This document shows positions 27,258 through 37,128 of a stretch of DNA of 64,000 nt, piece by piece (position 1 is the first letter of the stretch; every line of letters starts with the position of its first letter). The notes beneath the pieces are model-generated. The model did not search any database and was not told where the DNA came from. It saw only the letters and a program-made list of their open reading frames with translations. Source of the DNA: Cytophagia bacterium CHB2 (GTDB taxonomy: Bacteria > Zhuqueibacterota > Zhuqueibacteria > Zhuqueibacterales > Zhuqueibacteraceae); NCBI GenBank assembly GCA_030263535.1, contig SZPB01000001.1, positions 1 to 64,000 on the forward strand. The letters are read 5' to 3'. Both the position numbers and the translations under genes were made by a program.

Positions 27258-28517
27258 TCAAGAAGTTTCCCCACTGTTTTTTGCCCCAACGAGGAGATGG
27301 GCGGCGAACGCGCCGGCGAGTTTGCGCAACTTTGATTTTTTGAAATGATGACGTTGTTGCCACAATGCTTTAAGCAGAACTTTGTTCGACCACTCCCCTT
27401 TCAACAACGGTGGAATTGCATGTGCGGGGAAATGTGACAGCGCCTTGATTTTTTCGTTCCAGGCGTGATCATCATAATCTGCGATATGGCGATTGATAAA
27501 GGCGGCCTGTTTGAATAAGCGGCCATAACGCGCCTGCCAGGCTTTATCGTATCGCGCCAAAAACCGGGAGTCAAAACGATTCGCGCGATGCGCCTCCACC
27601 GCCATCTCACCGGCCAGCCGGCCCAACTCAATCGCAAACCGAATGCCTTCTCCCAAGAGTGTCGAAATCAAACCCGCAGCGTCGCCGACGACTAGAAGGC
27701 CGTGCGCCGAGGTTCTCTGCAGCGGCGGTGTTGCAGGAACGGTTCCAGTATGATATTCCAAAGCTGAAACGGATTTGACATGCACGCCATGAATGGCGCC
27801 GCGGCGCACATTTGCCAGCAACGCCTGCAATGCTTGTTCCGGAGCCGTGCGCGTATCCGGTTGAATCAGGCCAACGCCGATCCTAACACGATCCTCGCCG
27901 TGTGGAAAAATCCAGCCGTAACCGGCGGGGCCGGCGAGGCCGCCAAATAGCAATGCAACGGTATCTGCCGGCCAGTCATTTGTGACGATATCACATTCGG
28001 CGCCCACGCCATAACGTCGCGGGTTTTCTCGCAACCCCATCTGTTTCGCGAGCAGGCCTGCCATGCCGGTCGCATCAATTAAAAGCGGCGCCAATACTTT
28101 TTGCCCCCTGGTTATCTGCAATCCTGACGGCTTGCCATTTTCAACAATCACCCGCTCGACTCGCGTTGCTGGAAAGATTTCCGCCCCGGCTTTTATCGCG
28201 AGGCGCGCGAGGTATTGATAAAGGCCTCGCACATCGAGTACACAACTCACCGGATCGCCATACGTAAAGGTCGCTTCAGCCGCCGGCGACAAAAACCGGC
28301 CAATATGAATGGGGTGAAGGAAACGCTCGGGAATATCGAGGCGCCGCATTTCCGGCAGCCAACTGCCGCCGCTGGTGTGAATCGGATAACCGATCTCTTT
28401 GCTGCGCTCGCACAGCGCAACCCGCAAACCTCCAAGAGCAGCCGCATAGGCGGCGCTCAAACCGGCAGGGCCGCCGCCAGCCACAAGCACATCGTATTTA
28501 TTTGGGGGGGGAGTCAT
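27258..28517 (-). CDS. FAD-dependent geranylgeranyl reductase-type oxidoreductase
   Basis: 419 residues. Dinucleotide-binding GxGxxG at the N-terminus (DVLVAGGGPAGLSAAYA), ERSKEIGYPIHTSG, and the second FAD motif LLVVGDAAGLISTLLGEGIRFA. The family reduces isoprenoid double bonds or hydroxylates aromatics (GGR/PHBH class). The start follows 8 C residues (codons 3-5) right after ATG ACT, an oddity. Substrate not known. Confidence 0.85.
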   Translation of the reverse strand: MTPPPNKYDVLVAGGGPAGLSAAYAAALGGLRVALCERSKEIGYPIHTSGGSWLPEMRRLDIPERFLHPIHIGRFLSPAAEATFTYGDPVSCVLDVRGLYQYLARLAIKAGAEIFPATRVERVIVENGKPSGLQITRGQKVLAPLLIDATGMAGLLAKQMGLRENPRRYGVGAECDIVTNDWPADTVALLFGGLAGPAGYGWIFPHGEDRVRIGVGLIQPDTRTAPEQALQALLANVRRGAIHGVHVKSVSALEYHTGTVPATPPLQRTSAHGLLVVGDAAGLISTLLGEGIRFAIELGRLAGEMAVEAHRANRFDSRFLARYDKAWQARYGRLFKQAAFINRHIADYDDHAWNEKIKALSHFPAHAIPPLLKGEWSNKVLLKALWQQRHHFKKSKLRKLAGAFAAHLLVGAKNSGETS

Positions 28518-28586
28518 TACACGAAACGATCATCGCTGAAGCGGTAAGTACCGAGGCGATTTCCACCGGCGCTTTGGCCGGGGTAT

Positions 28587-28616
28587 AAACAAAAAAGCAT
28601 CCGCGTGTGCGGATGC
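28587..28616 (-). terminator. Rho-independent terminator of trxA
   Basis: GCATCCGC (28597-28604), GTGT loop, GCGGATGC (28609-28616); on the minus strand the stem is followed by TTTTTTGTTT. Its position just past the thioredoxin stop fits. Confidence 0.88.
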
Positions 28617-28625
28617 CTAATGCGC

Positions 28626-28949
28626 CTAAAGCGTGGCATCTAATCGTTCTTTGATTCTTTGCTTGGGCACAGCGCCGACGATTTGATCGACGACAACTCC
28701 GTTCTTGAAAATCAATAATGCCGGTATGCTGCGAATGCCGAGTTGGCCCGCGATGATTTGATTGTTATCAACATCCATCTTGGCAATTTTAGCCCGGCCT
28801 TCATACTCGCGCGCCAAATCATTGATCGCCGGAGCAATCATTTTGCACGGGCCGCACCATTCTGCCCAGAAATCCACCAGCACCGGCTTATCCGATTTCA
28901 ATACTTCTTGCTCAAAATTACTGTCACTCAAAACCACGGGGTGAGACAT
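28626..28949 (-). CDS. trxA: Thioredoxin
   Basis: 107 residues, the standard size. Redox motif WCGPC at residues 31-35 and the cis-Pro segment IRSIPALLIFKNG. A general disulfide reductase in the cytoplasm. It is preceded by an SD (AAAAGGAGAAACGC) and followed by a clear terminator. Confidence 0.98.
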   Translation of the reverse strand: MSHPVVLSDSNFEQEVLKSDKPVLVDFWAEWCGPCKMIAPAINDLAREYEGRAKIAKMDVDNNQIIAGQLGIRSIPALLIFKNGVVVDQIVGAVPKQRIKERLDATL

Positions 28950-29080
28950 GCGTTTCTCCTTTTCGCCTTGCGGCGTGATTCACATGATATGCAACAACAT
29001 TTATTACGATATATTTTTCATTTCATGAAAACATAAAAACCTTTCGCAAAATTCCAACAGATTTTTTGTCGTATGCGAGT

Positions 29081-29135
29081 CAGGCTTGGACACCATGGCT
29101 CTCGGTTGCATGTTGATCCGTTGCGTCCAAGCCTG
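29081..29135. repeat. Inverted repeat between trxA and the WecA-like gene
   Basis: CAGGCTTGGAC (29081-29091) and GTCCAAGCCTG (29125-29135) are an exact 11-bp inverted pair with 33 nt between. No T-run follows on either side, so it is not a standard terminator. Confidence 0.7.
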
Positions 29136-29144
29136 GCCGGCTAG

Positions 29145-30236
29145 TTACTGGCGAGGTTTGGCGACATGCACGAGTGTCGTGATCATGACATAAATCAAAA
29201 CCGTGTGAATGAGAACAAGGATTTCGCCCCACAAAGGCAAATATGGCAACAATGCAGCGGCAATGCCGATGGTCGTCGCGACGAGATAAATGAACACGAC
29301 AGCGCCCGCCGGCGTCATGCCCAGATCTGTCAGCCGATGCGAAAAATGGCGGCGATCGCCGCTAAAGATCGGGCGGCCTTCCTTCAGGCGAATGATGATG
29401 ACGGAAAGCGTATCAAAGATAGGCAAACTCAGCACCAGCAGCGGCATGAGCGCCGGAATCATCGAGGCGCTTTGCGGCACGACGTAGCTGCTGGTGATCG
29501 ACAAGGCAGCGAGCATGTATCCGATGAACAAGCTGCCGGTGTCGCCCATAAAAATTTTGGCAGGATAAAAATTGTACCGTAAAAATCCGAGCACAGCGCC
29601 AGCAAAGATGCACAAAATCATCGCCGAAAAGAATTGATCTTGAACGATCGTAATAACGAGAAACATTGCCGCAGCGATGATCGCTATGCCGGAGGAAAGC
29701 CCGTCCATGTTATCCAACAAATTAAAAGCGTTTGTAATGCCGACGATCCAAACCACGGTTACAACCGTATTGAGAAACGTCGAAGGCATCAAATCCGTTC
29801 GAACACCCGCCACAACCAGCAGCAATGCAGCTAAAATTTGGATAGCAAATTTGAGTTTATAGGAAAAATTAAGGCCGCTGCGATCATCGATAAAACCTAG
29901 AACAACCATTAACGTGCCGCCCGCACAGATTGCCAAAAGCCGGGGAAGCGTTTGCAAGAAGCGTGCGGATTCATCGGGCAGGCTTGGAAAGATTTGTGCG
30001 AACCAGGCGAGATCCTTGCACGCAAGATACGCGATGATTTGTAGGGCCATTGTAAACAGAAATGCGGCATAAATCGCCAAGCCGCCGAGCAACGGCGTCG
30101 GCTGAGAATGCGCTTTACGACCCTGCGGCAGATCAATAATGTTCAGACGAAAAGCCAGTTTCCGCGCAAGCGGCACAAACAAAAGCGCAAGCAGCAGGGA
30201 GAACAAGAAGAGATAGAAGTAAATAAAAAAGCGCAT
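29145..30236 (-). CDS. WecA/MraY-like undecaprenyl-phosphate sugar-1-phosphate transferase
   Basis: 363 residues, mostly membrane helices. Catalytic Asp region NLLDNMDGLSSGI near residue 170 and the FMGDTGSLFIGY segment near 230 are the polyprenyl-phosphate hexose-1-P transferase signatures. It loads the first sugar phosphate (typically GlcNAc-1-P) onto undecaprenyl phosphate, starting O-antigen or other surface glycan units. Three glycosyltransferase genes follow upstream on the same strand. Confidence 0.92.
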   Translation of the reverse strand: MRFFIYFYLFLFSLLLALLFVPLARKLAFRLNIIDLPQGRKAHSQPTPLLGGLAIYAAFLFTMALQIIAYLACKDLAWFAQIFPSLPDESARFLQTLPRLLAICAGGTLMVVLGFIDDRSGLNFSYKLKFAIQILAALLLVVAGVRTDLMPSTFLNTVVTVVWIVGITNAFNLLDNMDGLSSGIAIIAAAMFLVITIVQDQFFSAMILCIFAGAVLGFLRYNFYPAKIFMGDTGSLFIGYMLAALSITSSYVVPQSASMIPALMPLLVLSLPIFDTLSVIIIRLKEGRPIFSGDRRHFSHRLTDLGMTPAGAVVFIYLVATTIGIAAALLPYLPLWGEILVLIHTVLIYVMITTLVHVAKPRQ

Positions 30237-30340
30237 GATGAGATCCGGCTAAACCCAAGCACGCAAGGTCGAGCGTTCGCCTTTTCGCAAACGCAACAAC
30301 AGCATTCGTGCGGTGCATTGTAAAACAACTCTGCTTCTGA

Positions 30341-31504
30341 TCATCGCGGCCTCAACTCGTGATAGAGTTGTTCATGATCCTCGACCATCTTTTGTGCGCT
30401 AAATTCCTGTACGCGGGCTCGGCCGGCCTGTCCCATTTCCGTTGCACGCCGGCGATCTTGCAGAAGTTGCAACATCGCTAGGGCCAATGCCGCACGATCA
30501 CCCGGCGGCACGAGTATGCCGTTTTCATTGGCGCGCACGGCTTCAACGTTGCCATCGACTGCGCTCGCAATGATCGGCAAGCCCGCAGCCATGGCTTGCG
30601 GCAGAACGCGCGGCAGCCCTTCCCACAAGGATGAGAGCACGAAAATATCAAAAGTCGTCAGCAAATCCGCAACATCGCGGCGCAGCCCGGTGAGGTGAAA
30701 CCGTTTTTGCAAATCCGCTTGCGCGATCATCCCCTCCACTTCGCCGCGCAGCGGCCCGTCACCCACCATGACGAAATGCGTATCGGGCGCGCTTTGTGCA
30801 ATCTCAATGGCAGCGGCAGCAAAATCTGTGGGCGCTTTCTGTGCTGATAAACGTGTCACCGTTCCAACCACCGGCGCGGTTAACGGAATATCAAACAGCG
30901 CGCGCATGCTCGCACGATCGCGTGCAGGATGCATAAAATCTTCAAGTTCAATGCCGCTGCGAATCGTGAGGTATTTTTCCTTTGTCGCAATGCGATCGGC
31001 CAGGCCTTTTTCGATATTGCGCGTTGACACCACGATGAGCCGCTGTGTGATGGCCGCGCTTATTCTTTCAAGCCAGATAAAAAGTCTCTGCACCAAAGGT
31101 TGCTGATAATCATGATGCCCCCAGCCATGAACGGTGTGAACGATCACCGGAATGCCAGCCAGCCACGCAGCCCAACGGCCCAGAATTCCGGCTTTACTGC
31201 TGTTGGTATGCACGATGTCGTAACCGCCGGCTTTCATAAAACGATATAATTTCCAAAAGGCCTTAATATCTTTTATGAGATCAAGTTCGCGCACCAGGTC
31301 CGGCAGAATCGTCAATGGAATGCCGCGCCGGCGCACGTCATCAATCAAACTGCCTTCCACACCGGTTTGCGGCCCGCTGATAACGCTAGCCTGAAAGCAT
31401 TTTTTGTCCAAACCATCTGCCAACAACATGACGGTTTCTTGCGCACCGCCGACAATGAGGCGAGTGATGACATACAGCACACGAACCTTATGACGTTCAG
31501 TCAT
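30341..31504 (-). CDS. GT4-family glycosyltransferase
   Basis: 387 residues. GT-B fold with RLIVGGAQETVMLLADGL at the N-terminus and the E-x7-E region FVLSSLWEGLPRVLPQAMAAGLPIIAS near residue 300. Retaining sugar transferase of surface polysaccharide synthesis. Its start overlaps the end of the next glycosyltransferase gene (31497) by 8 nt, so they are co-translated. Confidence 0.92.
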   Translation of the reverse strand: MTERHKVRVLYVITRLIVGGAQETVMLLADGLDKKCFQASVISGPQTGVEGSLIDDVRRRGIPLTILPDLVRELDLIKDIKAFWKLYRFMKAGGYDIVHTNSSKAGILGRWAAWLAGIPVIVHTVHGWGHHDYQQPLVQRLFIWLERISAAITQRLIVVSTRNIEKGLADRIATKEKYLTIRSGIELEDFMHPARDRASMRALFDIPLTAPVVGTVTRLSAQKAPTDFAAAAIEIAQSAPDTHFVMVGDGPLRGEVEGMIAQADLQKRFHLTGLRRDVADLLTTFDIFVLSSLWEGLPRVLPQAMAAGLPIIASAVDGNVEAVRANENGILVPPGDRAALALAMLQLLQDRRRATEMGQAGRARVQEFSAQKMVEDHEQLYHELRPR

Positions 31505-32573
31505 GCGTCACCGCCAGCAATATCCGGTTCAGGCGATCGGCGCATTGTTCCAACGAAAATCGTTCTTCCACCAGGCGGCGTCCTTTTTCACCCATTCGTT
31601 TGCGTAATTCCGCATCACTGATCAACATGTGTAGCGCTTGCTGCCATTCCGCGGAGGTTTCTGCCCAGAATCCATTTTCGCCGTGCGCAACGATGTCGCG
31701 ATTCATGCCAACCGGCGAACACACGACTGGAATACCGACGCTCATATACTGCAATGCTTTGAAGCCGCATTTTCCGCGCGTCCAGCGATTATCCGGCATC
31801 GGCATGATGCCGATATCAAAGCCTTGCAAATCGGTAACTTCTTTTTCCAAAACCCAGGTACGGTAATTTGCCTCGAGCTTTTCAAACCGAAAGTTGCCTG
31901 CGCCGACGATTTCGATACCGATGTGGCGGCCAAATTCCGTTTGCAGGTTTTTGAGCGCCTCAGCAACGATCGCAAGATAGGGCGAAGTCGAATGGCTTCC
32001 GATCCAACCAATGATGATTGAGATGTTTGTTTTTGGTAATCGCGGCGCAAAACGCTTGACGTCGACAGGCGTTGGCAGTTGAAATGTTTTGGTGCAATAC
32101 TGTCGGGCATAATCTTCAAGATAAGAATTCCCCGCAATCACGGCGTGGCAGCGCGAGATTAAATGCGGGATCTTTTGCGTGGATTTCAAAACGGCAAAGA
32201 CGCGGTTGGCGGAGCTGACATGCGGCTCAAACACGGCGTCATCAAAATCATAAACCAAATTTCGGCTGAATTTTGCCACCAACCATTCCAACACGCCGGG
32301 CCCGGCGAGCGCCACTTCCCGATGCACGATGCACACGTCATAATTTTTGATTTTTGGCAACAGGCGCAACGTTCGCCACATTCCCGACAACAGGACAAAA
32401 ATTTTCTGCACCATTCTGCCCGGCAGATACATTGTTTGGTATCCGGCATCATTCAGAAACGGATGAACGAAAACCTCATGGCCATTCGCTTGCAGAAAGG
32501 GCACGTATTGGTAAATGCGAAAACGGCTGCTGCCGCCCGCGCGAGGATATGGCGAAATAAAAATGATTTTCAT
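31497..32573 (-). CDS. Glycosyltransferase family protein (GT-B fold)
   Basis: 358 residues from ATG 32573, which overlaps the TGA of the GT2 gene (ATGA); a TTG at 32585 adds four residues but has no SD. GIMPMPDNRWTRGKCGFKALQYMSVGIPVVCSPVGMN is the C-terminal donor-binding region of a GT4-like fold. N-terminus IIFISPYPRAGGSSRFRIYQY. Sugar substrate unknown. Confidence 0.85.
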   Translation of the reverse strand: MKIIFISPYPRAGGSSRFRIYQYVPFLQANGHEVFVHPFLNDAGYQTMYLPGRMVQKIFVLLSGMWRTLRLLPKIKNYDVCIVHREVALAGPGVLEWLVAKFSRNLVYDFDDAVFEPHVSSANRVFAVLKSTQKIPHLISRCHAVIAGNSYLEDYARQYCTKTFQLPTPVDVKRFAPRLPKTNISIIIGWIGSHSTSPYLAIVAEALKNLQTEFGRHIGIEIVGAGNFRFEKLEANYRTWVLEKEVTDLQGFDIGIMPMPDNRWTRGKCGFKALQYMSVGIPVVCSPVGMNRDIVAHGENGFWAETSAEWQQALHMLISDAELRKRMGEKGRRLVEERFSLEQCADRLNRILLAVTHD

Positions 32574-33544
32574 CAATAAAACCAATGCTGCAGAAGCACT
32601 CGCCCATGGCTCAAAAGCTGCTCACGCCGATTCCGCCAATAAACCGGGCGTTCTTGAAATTTTTCAGTGATTAACAAAAAAATCAAAGCAACAAATTTCC
32701 CCAACTCGCCTACCGTAACAAGCAATTTGGCAATCACCGTTCTCAAAAAGCCGTGATGGCGGCGAAAGTAACGATACATGCTGCGGTAAAACTCCGGAAA
32801 GTTTGTCATCACAACTTGATTCGTGCTTTGGCCGCCCACATGAAAAACCCGTGCCTCAGGCAGAAATACGATTTTCCATCCGGCATTATACAGGGCACGG
32901 CACAACTCGACATCTTCGAAATACATAAAATAATCTTCATCAAAACCGGAAACAGCTTCAAAGGCTTCGCGCCGCACGGCAAGGCAGGCGCCCATAGGTT
33001 GATCGACTTCGCGTTGCTCATTATGATCCCACCAGGTCATCAAGTAACTTCCGAACCGAGAACTGCGCGGGAAAAATCGCGACCAGCCGAGTTGTTCGTA
33101 GAGCAAGGTCGCAAGCGTGGGGAATGCGCGTACCGATCCGCGCTGCAGCGTGCCATCCGGATTCAGCACGCGCGGCGCACAACCTCCGGCGCCGGGATGC
33201 GCATCCAAATAGGACACCAGCGCTGCGGCGAGATCGTTATCGACCCAGGTATCGGGATTCAAAAAAAGCAGATGACGGCCGCGCGCGTTTGTGACAGCCA
33301 GATTGTTAGCACGGCCAAACCCGACATTTGCCGGGTGGCGAAACAGGCGCACCCCAGGAAACTGCTGTGCCACAAGCGTCACGGTATCGTCGGTTGAAGC
33401 GTTGTCAAAAACAATGATCTCACACTGCACAGAGAGGAAAAATTGCTGCAACGATCGCAAGCATTTCACAATGTCATTTTGCGAATTGTACGTCACAATG
33501 ATGATACTCAAATCTGGTGTGGGTTGCGCAGTTTGCCCGGCCAT
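32573..33544 (-). CDS. GT2-family glycosyltransferase (rhamnosyltransferase-like)
   Basis: 323 residues. GT-A fold with SIIIVTYNSQNDIVKCL, the DxD-like LLFLNPDTW, and a C-terminal ED region (MYFEDVELCRALYNAGWK). Similar enzymes add rhamnose or other hexoses to surface glycans. The last ~50 residues contain a hydrophobic helix that may tether it to the membrane. Confidence 0.9.
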   Translation of the reverse strand: MAGQTAQPTPDLSIIIVTYNSQNDIVKCLRSLQQFFLSVQCEIIVFDNASTDDTVTLVAQQFPGVRLFRHPANVGFGRANNLAVTNARGRHLLFLNPDTWVDNDLAAALVSYLDAHPGAGGCAPRVLNPDGTLQRGSVRAFPTLATLLYEQLGWSRFFPRSSRFGSYLMTWWDHNEQREVDQPMGACLAVRREAFEAVSGFDEDYFMYFEDVELCRALYNAGWKIVFLPEARVFHVGGQSTNQVVMTNFPEFYRSMYRYFRRHHGFLRTVIAKLLVTVGELGKFVALIFLLITEKFQERPVYWRNRREQLLSHGRVLLQHWFY

Positions 33545-33549
33545 GAATT

Positions 33550-34908
33550 TTAAAACCTCAATGTAAACACGGTCGCAACATTCGGCTCGGAACTGACGCC
33601 AAGGGTGCCGTGATGCAGCCGCATGATCTGGCGCGAGAGGCTCAGGCCGATGCCGGAACCGCCTTTCTTGGTTGTAAAAAAGGGGATAAAAATTTTCTCG
33701 CGCGCCTCGGCAATAATCCCGGGGCCATTGTCTTTCACCTGAATGACGACCCGGCCGCGTTCGTCAAGCTGGGCATTCAAATCGATTCGAGCATTCCGCT
33801 GTTCGTGCACGGCCTGCATGGCATTGAGCAAAAGATTGATCAGAACCTGTTCGATCAATTCGGGGTCGGCGGTTAATTCAAGGCTGACCGGTTCAATCCG
33901 CGCATGAAAGGCGATGCCGTTATTGCGCACGCTCGCCGACATCAATTGCTGCACTTGTTTGAACAAGTTTTTGACCGGGAATACTTGAAAATTGGGCTTA
34001 GGAATGCGCGTCAAGTTGCGATAAGAATCCACAAAGTTTAGCAAACCTTCGCTGCGCTTTTGGATTGTCTGCACGGCGCTGCGCACATCGCCGAGCGTTT
34101 CGCTATCGACCACGAGGTCGCCATTTTGATCCTCACGGGCGCGCAGGAGATCTTTGACGGATGAGGCGAGCGACGAAATGGGCGTCACCGAATTCATGAT
34201 TTCATGCGTGAGCACGCGAATCAAATTCTGCCATGCTTCCATCTCCTTCTCTTCCAACTCGCTTTGAATATTCTGCAATGAAACCAGCGTAAAGGTTTCA
34301 TCACGCATTTTGAATTCCGTGGCATAAACCGCAAGTTGGACCACACCCTCAGCATCATCAATCTTGACCAATGCTTTTTCTCCGGCTCTTAATTGCCGCA
34401 GCACGCTCACCAACACCGGGCTGATGGGTTCCAGACCGGCAATATTTTTTAGATAAGGCACTTTTAAGAGGCGTTTCGCAGCGTTGTTGATCAAATCCAC
34501 AGCGCCGTCATGCTTGAAGGCCAGCAAGCCAATGCCCACATGCTGCACGACGGTTTGCAAATAGCGAAAATGTTCCTCCTTCTCGGCGCGTGCGCGGCGA
34601 AACTCGTCTGTCACGCGGGTAAAGGCAGCCTTGAGATCGTCGAAAGAACTTCCCAGCCCGCTGCCGGTAAAACTCTGGGAGAAATCAGCATGCTGAATAG
34701 ATTGCAAAAACCGCGTCAAATCCCGGTTGGTTTTTTCGACATAGTGCATTAACGCAAAAACTTGATAAAGTGCAATCGCAGCAACGATCACAATCGTTGC
34801 GAGCAGGTTCGTATGAAGTGTGAGGTAGAACAGCGTGGCAATCGTCGCGCTGAGCAGCAGCACACGCACCGCACAAACCAGCCGAAATCGTTTATAGATC
34901 ATTCTCAC
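33550..34908 (-). CDS. Membrane histidine kinase (NtrB/PAS type)
   Basis: 452 residues. Two N-terminal membrane segments (about 11-30 and 35-55), a PAS-like domain (about 110-215) and HisKA with His at H235 (VLTHEIMNSVTPI). HATPase motifs: INLLLNAMQAV, DNGPGI and GGSGIGLSLSRQIM. Overlaps the response-regulator gene by ATGA, so it is a two-component pair. Confidence 0.93.
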   Translation of the reverse strand: MRMIYKRFRLVCAVRVLLLSATIATLFYLTLHTNLLATIVIVAAIALYQVFALMHYVEKTNRDLTRFLQSIQHADFSQSFTGSGLGSSFDDLKAAFTRVTDEFRRARAEKEEHFRYLQTVVQHVGIGLLAFKHDGAVDLINNAAKRLLKVPYLKNIAGLEPISPVLVSVLRQLRAGEKALVKIDDAEGVVQLAVYATEFKMRDETFTLVSLQNIQSELEEKEMEAWQNLIRVLTHEIMNSVTPISSLASSVKDLLRAREDQNGDLVVDSETLGDVRSAVQTIQKRSEGLLNFVDSYRNLTRIPKPNFQVFPVKNLFKQVQQLMSASVRNNGIAFHARIEPVSLELTADPELIEQVLINLLLNAMQAVHEQRNARIDLNAQLDERGRVVIQVKDNGPGIIAEAREKIFIPFFTTKKGGSGIGLSLSRQIMRLHHGTLGVSSEPNVATVFTLRF

Positions 34909-36281
34909 AACCCGTATTTTTCGATGCGGCGATACAACGACATGCGCGTCAATCCCAACTCCTTTGCCGCATGACTGATGTTCCCTCCGTGCTTGCTGAT
35001 GGCTTTGCGGATCACCGCTTTTTCGACTTCTTCCAAATTATAATTTTCGAATATCAAACTTTCTTCTTTTGCGTCCGCCGCGGTTAAGAAGAAATCCGAG
35101 GGTTGCAAGAGGGAAGCGTCACTCATGATGACCGCGCGTTCGATCGCGTGCTGCAATTCACGCACGTTTCCCGGCCAGGGATACTTTTCCAGCTTCTTGA
35201 GCGTCGCGGCATGCAGCCCTCTTGCCGGTTTTTGATACTTGCGCGCATAAATTTTTAGAAAATGATCGATCAAGAGCGGCAGGTCTTCCCCGCGCTCGCG
35301 TAGCGGCGGCAGGTGAATTTCAACAGTATTGATGCGGTACAACAAATCCTGACGGAATTTTTTTTCGGTTGCCAGTTGATGTATTGGCGTGTTGGTCGCG
35401 CAAATCAAGCGAATATCAAGGGGGCGCGCGATATTCGACCCCAGGCGCGTGACCTGGCGATTTTGCAGCGCAGCCAGCAGTTTCGCCTGCAGCGGCACGG
35501 ACAAGTTGCCAATCTCATCCAAAAAAAGCGTGCCGCCGTGAGCAACTTCGAAACGGCCGGCGCGATCTTCTTTGGCATCCGTAAATGCGCCTTTGACATG
35601 GCCAAACAATTCGCTTTCAAACAAAGTTTCACTTAAAGCGCCCATATCCACGCTGATGAACACTTCCTGAGCGCGCGAGGACTGGCGATGCAACTCACGC
35701 GCTACCAATTCTTTGCCGGTCCCGTTTTCACCCAAAATCAAAACATTGGCGTCGGTCTTTGCGACTTTCTGAATCGTGGCAAAAACCTCCTGCATCGCCG
35801 CACACCCGCCAACGAACTCATGGAAGCGCTGGTCGAGATCGGCGCTAAGCTGCTTTTGTTGCGCTTTCAGGGCGTCGACCTGTGTTTGCGAACGCCGCAA
35901 CCGCATGGCCGCAGAAAGCGTCGCCAGCAGTTTTTCGTTTTGCCAGGGTTTGAGCACGAAATCCGTAGCGCCGGCTTTGATCGCGCGCACCGCCATATCG
36001 ACATCACCGAACGCGGTGATGAGCACAACGACAGCCTGGGGCTCAATCTCAAGAATGCGATCCAGCCATTGAAAGCCCTCCACCCCGCTGCTCGCATCGC
36101 GGGTAAAATTCATGTCCAACAGAATAACGTCATAGCTGGTATTCTTCAACAGTTCCGTCATGCGCTCCGGTTTTTTCTCGGTGTGTACCAACTCAAAATG
36201 CTGTTTGAGAAAGAGGCGCGCGGCGGTCAAGACATCTTCGTCATCGTCGATGACTAATATTTTTCCTACATGTTGCGGCAT
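34905..36281 (-). CDS. NtrC-family sigma-54-dependent response regulator
   Basis: 458 residues from ATG 36281 (upstream in-frame extension is not supported). Receiver with acceptor D56 (DVILLDMNFT), AAA+ domain with Walker A GENGTGKE and the loop GAFTDA in place of the usual GAFTGA, and a Fis-type C-terminal helix-turn-helix (HGGNISHAAKELGLTRMSLYRR). It activates sigma-54 promoters when phosphorylated by the adjacent kinase. The Asp in the loop is a known minor variant in this family. Confidence 0.93.
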   Translation of the reverse strand: MPQHVGKILVIDDDEDVLTAARLFLKQHFELVHTEKKPERMTELLKNTSYDVILLDMNFTRDASSGVEGFQWLDRILEIEPQAVVVLITAFGDVDMAVRAIKAGATDFVLKPWQNEKLLATLSAAMRLRRSQTQVDALKAQQKQLSADLDQRFHEFVGGCAAMQEVFATIQKVAKTDANVLILGENGTGKELVARELHRQSSRAQEVFISVDMGALSETLFESELFGHVKGAFTDAKEDRAGRFEVAHGGTLFLDEIGNLSVPLQAKLLAALQNRQVTRLGSNIARPLDIRLICATNTPIHQLATEKKFRQDLLYRINTVEIHLPPLRERGEDLPLLIDHFLKIYARKYQKPARGLHAATLKKLEKYPWPGNVRELQHAIERAVIMSDASLLQPSDFFLTAADAKEESLIFENYNLEEVEKAVIRKAISKHGGNISHAAKELGLTRMSLYRRIEKYGL

Positions 36282-36403
36282 AGGGCAGAACGTAAGTTTA
36301 ATTTGATTTTTTATGCCCATGAATCTAAGCAATAGCATGAGAAAGCAAAAGCAAAATTTACATACGGGATAGTCCAAATGATCTATTGCACGTGTCGCCT
36401 AAA

Positions 36404-36420
36404 ACGCTAAATTGTAGCGT
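36404..36420. promoter_or_regulatory. Short palindrome between divergent regulators
   Basis: ACGCTA-AATTG-TAGCGT, a 6-bp exact dyad, 42 nt before the LuxR-type gene and in the divergent intergenic region. It could be an operator; no second copy found. Confidence 0.3.
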
Positions 36421-36461
36421 GGGAAATAAGAGGCAAACGAAAATTAACGCTGGCGAAAAAC

Positions 36462-37106
36462 ATGTCCATTACCGTAGCTGTTGTTGAAGACAACCCCAAT
36501 CTGCTGGCCGGAACGTCGTACATTCTGCGCGCGTCCCCGAGCTATAAAGTCGTCGGCGAGTATCCTCATGCGGAGGGACTGCTCGACGAGGTTGATGACT
36601 GCAAGCCTGACGTTGTCCTGATGGATATAGGCTTGCCGGGCATGTCCGGCATTGCAGCAACTGCGGAATTGAAGCGCCGCTACCCGCATATGCAAATCAT
36701 CATTCTATCAGTGTTCGAAGATGACGAGAATGTTTTCCAGGCTATTTGCGCCGGTGCGTGCGGCTATATCGCAAAACCGGTGATGCCCGCGGAATTGCTC
36801 GAGGCGGTGGAACAGGCCTTCGGCGGCTCTTCGCCCATGTCGCCCAAGATTGCGCGCAAAGTTTTGGAGTTGTTTAGAAGGCACATGCCGCCTCCCCGGG
36901 CCGATTATAACCTCACCGAACGCGAGCTGGAGGTGCTCGACTTGCTCACGCAAGGCGCCGATCACAAACAGATCGCGGAAAAACTCTTCCTCAGCCCCTA
37001 TACCATCCGCGCGCATCTGCGCAATATCTACGACAAACTGCACGTTCACTCAAAATCTCAAGCCGTTGCTAAAGCGCTGCAAGAACGGCTCCTGCCCCGG
37101 AAGTAA
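36462..37106 (+). CDS. NarL/LuxR-family response regulator
   Basis: 214 residues. Receiver with D55 (VVLMDIGLPGMSG), KPV near 105, and a C-terminal LuxR HTH (LTERELEVLDLLTQGADHKQ, then VHSKSQAVAKAL). Divergent from the NtrC-type gene, with a small palindrome between them. No neighbouring kinase on this strand; it may be an orphan regulator. Confidence 0.92.
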   Translation: MSITVAVVEDNPNLLAGTSYILRASPSYKVVGEYPHAEGLLDEVDDCKPDVVLMDIGLPGMSGIAATAELKRRYPHMQIIILSVFEDDENVFQAICAGACGYIAKPVMPAELLEAVEQAFGGSSPMSPKIARKVLELFRRHMPPPRADYNLTERELEVLDLLTQGADHKQIAEKLFLSPYTIRAHLRNIYDKLHVHSKSQAVAKALQERLLPRK

Positions 37107-37128
37107 AGCAGACTTCTCAAAAAACCCC

